A stretch of 51,223 nt of DNA from NCBI RefSeq assembly GCF_003324165.1, contig NW_025407896.1, forward strand, positions 1 through 51,223, written 5' to 3'. The translations under genes and the position numbers were made by a program. Below the pieces are notes generated by a model. It was given only the letters and a program-made list of their open reading frames with translations. It was not told where the DNA came from and made no database searches. Positions 39,838 to 49,055 of this stretch are shown here, piece by piece (positions within the stretch are counted from its first letter, which is position 1; every line of letters begins with the position of its first letter). This DNA is from Naegleria lovaniensis (lineage: Eukaryota; Heterolobosea; Eutetramitea; Acrasida; Naegleriidae).

Positions 39838-40674
39838 TTATTGATTGAGTTTGGTTGATTTCTTACTGTTCCCGCCACCGGAATCATCGGAATCATCGGA
39901 ATTTTGATTGTTGGAATTCGACTTTGTAAAAAATGAATCAATACATTTCTGTTTCAAAGTTCGTTTCTTCTCTTCATTCGATGATTTCTTCTTCTTCTTC
40001 CTATTTGATGGAATTGAGGAAGGAGTTTCATTCGATGAAGCTTGTGGTCGTTCCACTCGCTTTCTTGGTGGTGTTAGTTCGGTACCAAGCCTTGTAATTC
40101 GTCCAAGTATATCATCAGGTGGTTGTGAACTTCCTGGATTGTTACTTGGTTGATGGTTTGGTTTGGTTTGGGTTAGTAAGCGTAGTATTAGTGGGGTTGG
40201 AGGGTTCGCTGGGGTGTTGGGGGGTTTAAGATCCTCCAAAAGATCCTTTCCTCCAACCCTTCGTTGTGTAATCTTGTTGAGGTGAGTTCCTCTTTTCAAA
40301 GCTAAAAATTTGTTAGCAATGAACTTATAAAATTGTGTATCAATCTGTTGTTGAGTACAATCAGGATTGAGATATTTGAAGAATTCAATCTTCTTTTGAA
40401 ATGCTCTGAGCAATTCAATAATTGTAGGCATTCTGATATTACAAATGATCACTTTTGAAGGATCATTCACAAATGTAATACCCTCACATACATGATTGAG
40501 AATTTTCCTATAAGGAATATGATTGTCAGTTCCCTTAAAGACCACTCTCCAAACTGGTGGAGGTTTCTGTTCATGAAGAAACAATTGTGATCTTGCTCTC
40601 TCAATTTTCACTTCAATGGAAGTTGAATTTAGAGGATATTTCCTCTTGAGAGTAAAAAAATTGAGATGTTTCAT
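39838..40674 (-). CDS. Retroelement C-terminal ORF: RT thumb remnant and basic tail with PIP box
   Basis: 278 aa. Its ATG overlaps the stop of the RT frame in the tetranucleotide ATGA (40671-40674), a -1 frame step. Residues 25-95 (VWRVVFKGTDNHIPYRKILN to IRMPTIIELLRAF) match the region that follows the RT in Penelope proteins (P..I.KIL..H...L..D...V..RR..NL.DLL), so this is the continuation of the same polyprotein, split by a frameshift or by coupled translation. After residue 150 comes a Pro-rich then Lys-rich tail (RKKKKK at 225-230). At 242-249 the tail has QKCIDSFF, which fits the PCNA-binding PIP consensus Qxx(I/L/M)xx(F/Y)(F/Y) exactly (bases 39928-39951). No GIY-YIG or Cys/His endonuclease residues are present. 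The last part is Ser/Asp-rich. Confidence 0.75.
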   Translation of the reverse strand: MKHLNFFTLKRKYPLNSTSIEVKIERARSQLFLHEQKPPPVWRVVFKGTDNHIPYRKILNHVCEGITFVNDPSKVIICNIRMPTIIELLRAFQKKIEFFKYLNPDCTQQQIDTQFYKFIANKFLALKRGTHLNKITQRRVGGKDLLEDLKPPNTPANPPTPLILRLLTQTKPNHQPSNNPGSSQPPDDILGRITRLGTELTPPRKRVERPQASSNETPSSIPSNRKKKKKSSNEEKKRTLKQKCIDSFFTKSNSNNQNSDDSDDSGGGNSKKSTKLNQ

Positions 40675-42250
40675 ACACTTATTAATAAATTTGTAGGAGT
40701 ATCCTCTGTGTGAAGTCTCTCCTTGAAACGATCTCTAATTCCAACCCATAGTTCAAATGTTGAACATCTCTTTGCATATCTAATCAATTCTCCATGAATG
40801 AGTCCCTTTACAACACCAGGAGCTGCACAAGAATCTTTTCTTGTATATTGATACAAGTTGAGTTCCTTTTGATGTGTTGTTGTTTCAATTCGAAATGGTT
40901 CGGATTCATCATTTTGAGGATTGAAAAAGAATTTGATATCAAGGAATGAATCTGTGGATGCGTCATTGAGAATTAGAGATTTTGGATAATATCTCTTGAG
41001 ATTTCTGATATATTTTTGAAGTTGACCACGTCTTCCTTCATTTACACGATGGAAGTGAATTGTGAAAATGTCATCAATATATCTCTCAAGATGTAATTTG
41101 TTATTTCTCAATTTTCCAAGAGCGTCTTGGTCATGACTAGTCCATTCCAATTCATAATAACAAAGAGTGAGATTTGCAATGTTTGGAGCTGCATTGGTTC
41201 CCATTGGAATACCTTTCTTTTGATGATAGAACTTGTCAAGTTCTGGTACTTTAAAGTATGTAGTTCCCAGAACGATTTGGAGCATGTGCAATGTTGCCTT
41301 ATTATGTTGAGGATTGAACATGGAATTATCAATACTCCGTCCATATTCAAGCATGTTAATCATTGCATTAATGATATCGGAGTGTTCGAGTTCTGTATAA
41401 AGAGAGGTGAAATCCATTGATTTCATATTTGCATAATTCCTGTGAGGAAGTCCTGCTCTTTCATAACATTGCATGATTCTGAATTGAGATTCATCTGCAC
41501 TTTCTGAGATGAAAATTCGTTTGTAGAATCTTGATTGAGGGTTGTCTGATTCTCTTCTTAATAATCTAATTAATAGAATTAATCTTGCATTAAGAAGTTT
41601 TGAAATGATTGTATTATGACAATCAACAGAACTGACGATTGGTCTACCAACAATTGGATTCTTATGAACCTTTGGAATCATATAGAATCTTGGAAGTGGT
41701 TTTGATAACAAGTTTTCCTTCTTGTGATGTGTCTCCACTAAATTGAACACAATCTCTGAATTTGTTTTGATATGAGGAATGTGCTTTGCCAAATTTTCCT
41801 TAATTTGTTATTTTGCATCATTCTCTGTGGAAATTTCAGAGTAGTGAGTTGAAGTGCTCAATTGACGATTGAGTTCTTGGATATAAGAGGATTTACTCCA
41901 GAGAGTTGTACCAAGATTCTTGTCAGATGGAGTCACAATAATGTTAGGATTACTTCCGAGAGTTTTGATACTATTCAATTCTTCCTTTGAGAGATTTGAA
42001 ATTCTTGGTTTGAATTTCTTGTAATAATCGGAGAGAATCTTTGGAATAGTCATTGTTGGATTTGTTCTGTTCCAGGGAATGTTTGTTGCTCTCATTTGTT
42101 TATAGACACGTTCAAATGATTCAGTGTCAAATTTGAGAGCTTGAGAAGAGTTTGAAAAGGTACATGGAATTTTGTACCTTTATTAAGGAGTGAAATGTCA
42201 TTTTGAGTAATTTCAAAATTATCCATTCCAATGAGATGAACGGTTTTCAT
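40671..42250 (-). pseudogene. Penelope-type reverse transcriptase, broken reading frame
   Basis: From ATG 42250 (MKTVHLIGMDNFEITQNDIS) through LLNKGTKF, the frame is lost near 42170-42180 and resumes as IPCTFSNSSQALKF. A TAA at 41808-41810 stops it, and reading goes on in that frame to 40671. Motifs in order: PSDKNLGTTLW (the PLE DKG-like motif); FYMIPKVHKNPIVGRPIVS (RT1-2); MKSMDFTSLYTELEH (motif A, catalytic Asp); KGIPMGTNAAPNIANLTL (motif B); LERYIDDIFTIH (motif C, catalytic DD); STDSFLDIKFFF (D/E); GVVKGLIHGELIRYAKR (PLE thumb signature). These place it with Penelope and near telomerase RT. All catalytic aspartates remain, so decay is recent. The breaks make this copy non-functional unless bypassed. 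Confidence 0.88.
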
Positions 42251-42289
42251 CTTCTCCTTAATAGAATTATTGTATGTGAGGGGAACTTG

Positions 42290-42589
42290 TCAATTACGAG
42301 GAGATGAGAGATTCCTCTTCCTTTGAGGAGTATTTCTTCTCGAGTTGGATGATGAATTCTGAGAGTTATTCTGAGAGTAATTCTGAGAATTGTTCTGTGA
42401 ATTCTTCTTGAATTTTGAAGAGTTTCTCTTGTGTTGTTGATGAGATGATGAATTGGTTCTCTTTGAAGAATTTGATTGAACATTTCTGTTGAAGGAGACA
42501 GATTTCCTTGGAGATTTGTTCAATTGTTGAGAGGTTTTCTTCAAATTTGAATTGACTCGGGTTTTTCTTGGTTTGAACTGTCTGTTCAT
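42290..42589 (-). CDS. Basic Ser/Asn-rich N-terminal ORF of the retroelement
   Basis: 99 aa, MNRQFKPRKTRVNSNLKKTS onward, rich in Asn, Ser, Lys and Arg, with a repeated SQNNSQN run. It ends in TGA 42290-42292; the frame then continues openly through QVPLTYNNSIKEK into the RT ATG at 42250. So it is either a separate small ORF1 (nucleic-acid-binding, as in some telomeric PLEs) or the N-terminus of one polyprotein with a stop mutation. No fold is recognised. Confidence 0.5.
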   Translation of the reverse strand: MNRQFKPRKTRVNSNLKKTSQQLNKSPRKSVSFNRNVQSNSSKRTNSSSHQQHKRNSSKFKKNSQNNSQNYSQNNSQNSSSNSRRNTPQRKRNLSSPRN

Positions 42590-42646
42590 AACCTTTGATG
42601 GTTTCTTCTTCTTGTTGTTGTTGTTGTTTGAAGAAGAAGGGTTTGG

Positions 42647-43433
42647 TAGGTGACCAGCTTGACTTTTAATCTTAATTTTTCGACATGCTTAATGATGGGA
42701 TTTTTAATTTTTTTTTAAAGATCGTGTATGGAGCTATATCTATGTGTTGACATTACTTTCATCCATTAATTAAGGGTAGTTATTGAACTGTATTCGCTTA
42801 AAGTAGACCTCTTTTGCATGGTCGGGTTTTTCGTCATCTTTGATGTTGAGCTTGATCCAAGCACATCATTCGATAGATTTTGAAGAGTAGTACATTCGTG
42901 CTAGCGACATCATTGGATAGTGAGCTAAGTTGGTTGCGTTGTTCAACAAATGGTGACAGGTGTCAAAATGTCGATAGAGTTTAAGCGACACCTTTTTTGT
43001 AGATCTCACGAAAATAATGGGGGTCATGATAGAGCATTCGATCAGGTTTAGGGTAGTTTTCGAGAAAATCAAGTTTGAAGGAATTTCAACGAGGTCAAAA
43101 ATGACATGAAAATTTTTCAAAAAAAAATTAAAAAAAAATGAAGCCAAAACTCCCTGCATTTTTGAGGTGATCATCATCAACATCGGGTCATGTTTTCATT
43201 CATCATCATGTCATATTTATATTGATCACATCGAATGTGCACATCATGATCAACATTCATCAGGAATATTTTGTGTGTATGAATACACATGGAAATGATA
43301 ATCATCAAATAGTAGCGGTTAGAATTGTAGTGAACTGCTCCGTTGGATATGATGATCATGGAATGAATCTGATGATCGGAATGTTGTTACAGTGATCAGA
43401 AACCATGGAATTGATTGTTGGTTCAGTTCAAAG
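42647..43433 (+). repeat. Subtelomeric repeat module A, copy 1
   Basis: 787 bp, over 90% alike by eye to 47886-48673 in the same orientation. It begins TAGGTGACC directly after GGGTTTGG and ends GTTCAGTTCAAAG. After that point copy 1 continues into ordinary subtelomeric DNA, whereas copy 2 is cut off by GGGTTTGG. A 105-codon minus-strand frame is open in both copies (42866-43183 here) but its differences are mostly amino-acid-changing. Confidence 0.92.
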
Positions 43434-43641
43434 TGATGGTCATTTCATGACTTTGTGTAATGTGAAGTGTGATGGTGGCTCTATGGTAGTGTTGAAAAGT
43501 ACGATCGAGACAAGCACTTTATAGAACTACATGAAATTGATATGGATGGATGTCCTGATCATCCAAACAACAAATCATCAGTTTTATTCATTGACATGAT
43601 TGTTTCATGGAATGGGAGCACTTCGCTTTTCTCGGGGGTAT

Positions 43642-45812
43642 GGGAAAGAAATACGAAGGAAATTGCAAAAACACCAGAAAATTTTAGACAATTCATAACT
43701 TTCCCATGCTTTCCGAATGCTTCAGCCTCTTTCTCGGTATTTCCAATCAGTTTTGCAAAATTCCGAAAATTTGAACGGAAATTCATAAAACGTGAAGAAG
43801 CAAACGGAATCCTCAGTCAAAAACAGATAAAAAAACAGCAGCACACCATGGAGAAAAATTGTCCTATTTGCAACACCAACATTGATGCATTTGCGTTCAA
43901 TCGTCACATTCCCAAATGCTATCATCAGTCATGTGTTGCCAATGAAGAGATTCCACTGTGCACATGTTTGACATGAAAAGGAACAAAGACACATGATGGT
44001 GATTTTCTCCACAAAATACAAAATTCAACCACTCCCCATAAAAGAAGGTCTGTAACGGCTCCAGCGACATTGGGATCAATGTCTCAAACACAATCCTTAG
44101 GGACTTTCAGCGAAGATGTCTCTCCAAAGCTTCATCCTGATAAACTTAGCGGTAAAGAATGTATTTGTTGCACCATCCGTACGGCTGCCAAAGGATTCCC
44201 CAAAATTTACGTCGGAAAATATCGAACACTAATACTATGCAAGAAATCTCATGCTCTGGACAACACTGAGAATAAAAGATTGGCTGAAATGATTGACAAA
44301 ATCAATGATGAGGTCATTTCAACCAATGATTCAAAGCAGTCAATTCTTGATGGAGAATCTGATGAAGAGAATGCTATTGAAGACGTTATGTGTAGTGGTT
44401 GTAAAAATGTTGACTCTTCTTCAATGTGTGGCGCTGTTTGTAAGGGAACCCTTTACATTAAGGAAAAAAAAGGTCAAACCGAGTCTAATATTTTTTTCTG
44501 TAAAGGTTCTCACTTAATCAAATACTTGGTTCGCCATTATTGCTCCCATAAATCAGGTAAAAAGAAAAAAACTAACCCCAATTCATCCGTAACTAACAGA
44601 TCATCCAAAAAACGAACCAAAGATCAAATTATTGATGAAAGTGAAACGGATGATGAATGTGAGCATGATGTAATTGAAACTCATACCACTCCAAGTAAGT
44701 TGATCAAAAAATAAATTTTTCTAATATTTCAAATTCTCCTCATGTTTTCGAAGGTAATTTCACTCAGTATGTCATTGATTGCAATGTAATTCATAAAATT
44801 ACTGGAATATGTGAAAAAGGTTTTCATGAATTAATCCAATTGAGAAAGCAAACACGACTCAATGCGTTAGGAAGACCAATAGAAATTCCAGTGGAAGATG
44901 AAATTATGATAACACTTACACATTTGCGGCAATATTGTACGGACCAATTTTTAAGTTGCATTTTTCAAATTGAAAAACGAGCAATAACCGCTATAAGAAT
45001 TAGAGTTCTTGATTGGTTGTATATCGAGCTAAAACGTTATATATGTATGCAAACCTTGCAATTCAGAATGGATAATAGTGAAGAATATTTTAAGCATTTG
45101 ATTACCATAATAATAGACGGATCAGAACAGCCTGCATTTTGTTGTGATTCCGCAATTTTGGATTTTGAATTCTATTCTGCAAAAAAAAACCAACACAGCA
45201 TCACAATCCTGATGGCAATGACTCCTTCTGGCCATATTGGATATCTTTCGCCTTGTTTTCCAGGAAGAGTTAATGATAATGAATTGTTCAACAAAACCTC
45301 TTCTCATTGGTTGAGTGAAATGGATGCATCAGAATTCATTTTTGGCGACAGTGGTTTTAAAGGGCTTCCTCGTGTAATTACTCCTCCAGACGACCCATCC
45401 TTGCGCAAAATTTTCTCTAGTGTTCGTATTAGAGTAGAAAATAAGTTCAGGGAAATCAAGATATTCAAATCTTGCAAAGAACGAATTAGAATCAAAACCC
45501 AAAGCAAAACTGAAGTATTACGCATTGCTCATATGCGATGGGTAGTTGTTGGTGCTTTTTGCAACTTAAATTGGACGAGATATAGTAATAAAGACTTTGA
45601 AATGTCTTGCCCATAAAATCCGATGGAATTTAAAAGAATTTAACAGAATCCGAACAAATTTGAAAGAATTTGAAAGAATTTCACAAATACAACAAGACGA
45701 AGCATTTTTTTTGATGATTCTTTGAAATTTGATGGAAGAGCAAAGAAAGCTTTGGAAAAGAACAGACAAAATTTGCCAAAAATTTCTCATTTCGCCTTCG
45801 TATTTCTCGCCC
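43642..45812 (+). mobile_element. Harbinger-like DNA transposon, ~2.2 kb
   Basis: Encodes a DDE transposase (43848-45616). Candidate terminal inverted repeats are GGGAAAGAAATACGAAGG at 43642-43659 and the reverse complement of 45795-45812, GGGCGAGAAATACGAAGG (16 of 18 identical). No target-site duplication is obvious next to these, so the outer ends may lie some bases further out. Internal DNA near both ends is rich in GAATTTGAAAG-like repeats. It lies just telomeric of module A copy 1. Confidence 0.7.
43848..45616 (+). pseudogene. PIF/Harbinger-type DDE transposase with in-frame TGA
   Basis: Exon 1 43848-44694, intron 44695-44753 (59 bp, GTAAGT...GAAG, phase checked), exon 2 44754-45616. 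The start has a C2HC finger (CPICNTNIDAFAFNRHIPKC). A TGA at 43974-43976 interrupts, but the same frame then runs on through KGTKTHDGDF, Cys-rich segments (LSGKECICCTIRTAAKG; VMCSGCKNVDSSSMCGAVC) and a basic NLS-like run. Exon 2 has a helix-turn-helix region (IMITLTHLRQYCTDQFLSCI) and the DDE_4-type catalytic domain: IIIDGSEQPA (D), EFIFGDSGFKG (D), RIRVENKFREIK (E). Either the element is dead from a nonsense mutation, or translation starts at a later Met (44079). The catalytic residues are all present. Confidence 0.8.
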
Positions 45813-47527
45813 TCGTCTCGGAAATGATCATTTCTTGAGGAAGGGTACAACTCTCCTCTCTGGTTCATGTCATTCATTCTATCATCATGACACGTTATGA
45901 TCACCATTGTAGAAGTGTTTTATGTGATTGTGAGTGGTTGAATGTGATCATGATGAATTGTTGTTGGTATGTATTGTTGTATGATTGAATGATCATTTTA
46001 TAACAATTGATTGATTAAGTTTTTCGATAAACCGATGATTGTAATGTTGTATAATACATTGTGAAGAACATTTCTATGACTATTGATGATGGATATGATC
46101 ATTATTGGTGGAGTATCATGATGAATGTTGTAGAGGTGTGATACCATATCCTTCCAAGAGCGATTGTGTCATGAACAATACACATCAACATGTTCATCAT
46201 GATGAGTATGACACATCCATGTTGGTTGTACTCACTGAATCATCAATTTATGGAAGTGGTGTCTCACTCTTTCAATTCATTTTTCTTTTTCACGTGATAT
46301 TACGATACTGAATAATTTTAAGAATATCACAGTGACTTTATATGATAGTATATAGTGTGATATTGTTATTTTGAAATTTGTGGAATTTATCTATATGAAT
46401 TGATTTTGTTATGAGGCACATGAGCTGTGTTGAAAATGATTATTAATTAATTTTTGAAGAGTTGTCAGGAGAGTGATGCAGATAGTTTTTTATGGTAGAT
46501 GAGATGGTGTACAACACATTGACATTAATTCTTGTATTTGTTCATGTCTAGAATGTATTGTTGTTGAGCACCTGAGAAGATTTTGTCATGAAGTGCATTA
46601 CAATGTGAGACATGGTTTTTTCCTTGAGTTGTAGCAATCATTCATGTGTTGATCTTGTTCTATTGTGTTATTATTGATGTTGTGGAGTGTTGTGATTCAT
46701 TGTGTGATGGAAGTATTCACTTATGTCACATTTGACACTTTTTCATGGATAGCCTGTGTTGATTCATGATGGCTACGTTGAAAATAAAGAATTAATTCAG
46801 TGATTTTCATGATCAGTGCATGTGAAATGTATGGTGTATGTGGTTGATATGCGTCAATGTTCATGTCATCTTGATTTTGAAATTTGTCTGGATTTTTGAC
46901 CCTATTCTTCCGCATTTAGAATTTATCCAAAAAAATGTTGTTGTGATTGATCAGTGTTGTTTGGTGTTGTGATGACGGAATCATGATTGAAATCATTTGT
47001 AGCGATTGTAGATGTGTCCTTCAACAGTATTGGATACGTCTACCATGTTCGTTGTTATCACCAAACGGATGAGTGTTCAAAGTTGTTCATGAAGAGTGAT
47101 GTGATGAAACATGGTTGTTTCGATAATGTAAACAACAAGAGTTTGGAATTAATTGGAGGAAAACTAATGGGTTTGTAACTCGCCAAACATCCATTGGGTT
47201 TGGCTCCACCTACTCTTTTTTTTGAGCCATTTTAACGACTTTACTATCAAAAAAAAATTTTGATTTCAATAAGTCCTGTCCACGGTCCGAAGTTAACTGG
47301 TGAGGACGAGATATACTCAAATCCTAGGCTAATTTTCATTTGCTTTCTAATGGTGTTGAAATTTCTAAGAGATGTGAAGTGGTTGTTGAGTTATTTCACT
47401 CTGAATTTTGAAGGTAAATTGGCCCAAAAAAAAATTTAATGTTGTAAATGAAGAGAGGATGATTATTTATTATCGGACTGGTGTTTCAAACTGTAAAACC
47501 AGAGAGCAGCAATGAAATTGGAACACA
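45813..47527. other. Low-C subtelomeric DNA, no gene recognised
   Basis: About 1.7 kb of AT-rich DNA, visibly rich in TGATGA, TGATCATGATG and GTTGTTG on the + strand and poor in C. Short open frames have no domains. Two telomere-like octamers or heptamers occur near its right part: GGGTTTG at 47169-47175 and GGGTTTGG at 47196-47203. Confidence 0.5.
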
Positions 47528-47871
47528 AGGTTTTTGAGGACTTGTAAATTTTTTTTAAAAATATTTCTCAAAAATTCCAAGTTCAAAATGATAGAGAGGT
47601 CCAGCGAAAACATGAAATATAGCTCTTTTTCAATAAATACTGATCAGCTGTATCTCAAATTGATATATGAAGTGTTACTCACCATGTAGAACACTAATAT
47701 TATGGTTGTGTGCTGATGACTGACTCCTGACGCGGAAATGTGGTACTCCTAGCCGCTGAATATGACCGTGAGGGTGATGTTGCTTGACATGATCCTCTCC
47801 TGATAATTAAACGTAGAGCGTTGTGTGTGTGAGAGATTTGTAGAGTATTTGTATTGTTTGTGACATGAACA
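47528..47871 (+). repeat. Subtelomeric repeat module B, copy 2
   Basis: Second copy of 39181-39532, same orientation. It ends in GACATGAACA and passes straight into the telomere-like GGGTTGGGTTTGG and module A copy 2. It therefore shows the B-A junction without the retroelement. Confidence 0.9.
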
Positions 47872-47884
47872 GGGTTGGGTTTGG
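47872..47884 (+). repeat. Interstitial telomere-like motif at the B-A junction
   Basis: GGGTTGGGTTTGG, two degenerate units of the terminal TTTGGG repeat in the same orientation as the telomere. It joins module B copy 2 to module A copy 2. Confidence 0.8.
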
Positions 47885-47885
47885 A

Positions 47886-48673
47886 TAGGTGACCGCCTTG
47901 ACTCGTAATCTTAATTTTTCGACATGCTTAATGATGGGATTTTTAATTTTTATGAAATCGTCGGGGATGGAGGTATATCTATGTGTTGATATGACTTTCA
48001 TCCATTAATTATGGGTAATTATTGAACTGTACTCGCTTAAAGTAGACCTTTCGTGCATGGTCGGGTTTTTCGTCATCTTTGATGTTGAGCTTGATCCAAG
48101 CACATTATTCGATAGATTTTGAGGGGTAGTACATTCGTGCTAGCGACATCATTGGATAGTGAGCTAAGTTGGTTGAGTAGTTCAACAAATGGTAACAGGT
48201 GTCAAATTTTTGATAGAATTTAAGCGACACCTTTTTTGTAGATCTCACGAAAATAATGGGGGTCATGATAGAGCATTCGATCAGGTTTAGGGTAGTTTTC
48301 GAGAAAATCAAGTTTAAAGGAGTTTCAACGAGGTCAAAAATGACATGAAAATTTTTCAAAAAAAAATTAAAAAAAAATGAAGCCAAAACTCCCTGCATTT
48401 TTGAGGTGATCATCATCAACATCGGGTCATGTTTCCATTCATCATCATGTCATATTTATATTGATCACATCGAATGTGTACATCATGGTCAACATTCATC
48501 AGGAATATTTTGTGTGTATGAATACACATGGAAATGATAATCATCAAATAGTAGCGGTTAGAATTGTAGTGAACTGGTTTCGTTGGATGTGATGATCATG
48601 GAATGAATCTGATGATCGGAATGTTGTTACAGTGATCAGAAACCATGGAATTGATCGTTGGTTCAGTTCAAAG
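47886..48673 (+). repeat. Subtelomeric repeat module A, copy 2 (capped)
   Basis: 788 bp matching 42647-43433. It stops at GTTCAGTTCAAAG and is followed by GGGTTTGG (48673-48680) and unrelated sequence, as if a broken end had once been capped with telomere repeat. Confidence 0.92.
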
Positions 48674-48972
48674 GGTTTGGATTCCTCTCAGTAGGATTTT
48701 TAAAAAGATTCAATATAACAATATATAACTTGTTTTTAATATCAATTAGTCCCACGCAGAGAGGAAGGAGATATTAAGCGAAAGATTTCTTGTTGTTATA
48801 GTGGATATCGAGATAACCCCTATTTTTGTACTAAAAAATCAGGTCCTGTGGTGGTTGACCATCCTTAAAAATTATCGTTGAATGATCAAAACTTGAATAT
48901 TTCCATCAATTAAGATATAAGGAAGTAAGGTGCTGCTGTTTCGTTCGAGTTGAATGTGAAAATAGTTAAATA

Positions 48973-49055
48973 TTTTGTGCGTCCAAGTAGGTGATATGTT
49001 ACTCTTAAAGTTGGTCATAATTCAAATATGGACGAGCAAAAGTCGGTATTCCCTC
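48973..49055 (+). repeat. Short repeat C, copy 1, with MDEQK start
   Basis: About 83 bp related to 49668-49755: shared TTTTG(T/C)GCGTCCAAGTAG, then an A/T-rich stretch and ATGGACGAGCAAAA, then TTCCCTC. The ATG at 49028 opens a 37-codon frame (MDEQKSVFPRNWIPL...) to 49141. The match covers an upstream block plus the first codons, as in a duplicated promoter and 5' end of a gene. Confidence 0.65.

Larger units (their letters stand above)
39624..42646 (-). mobile_element. Endonuclease-deficient Penelope-like retroelement (broken copy)
   Basis: A roughly 3.0-kb unit on the minus strand. Its 3' end lies at the gap and reads GCAAACCCAAAC, complementary to the TTTGGG telomere repeat of this chromosome. 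Its 5' side, toward the telomere, abuts GGGTTTGG (42639-42646). It encodes a basic N-terminal ORF, a Penelope-type reverse transcriptase and a thumb/C-terminal part, but no GIY-YIG endonuclease. Endonuclease-less PLEs attached to telomeres, with 5' ends facing out and telomere-like tracts near the 3' end, are known from bdelloid rotifers, fungi, stramenopiles and plants. This copy has two in-frame stops and two frameshifts. It lies between modules B and A, which are directly joined elsewhere (47871-47886). Confidence 0.85.

Noticed and set aside
40671-41792. Calling the reverse transcriptase telomerase, a LINE or a DIRS element
   Set aside because: PKVHK, the DKG-like motif, MGTNAAPNIAN, RYIDDIF and GVVKGLIHGE together are the Penelope pattern; no TEN/TRBD domain, no APE or tyrosine recombinase is present.
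42866-43183. A 105-codon minus-strand frame open in both copies of module A (also 48105-48422), suggesting a conserved subtelomeric gene
   Set aside because: Most base differences between the two copies change the amino acid, and the peptide is a translation of A/T runs; the frame is probably open by chance in recently copied DNA.
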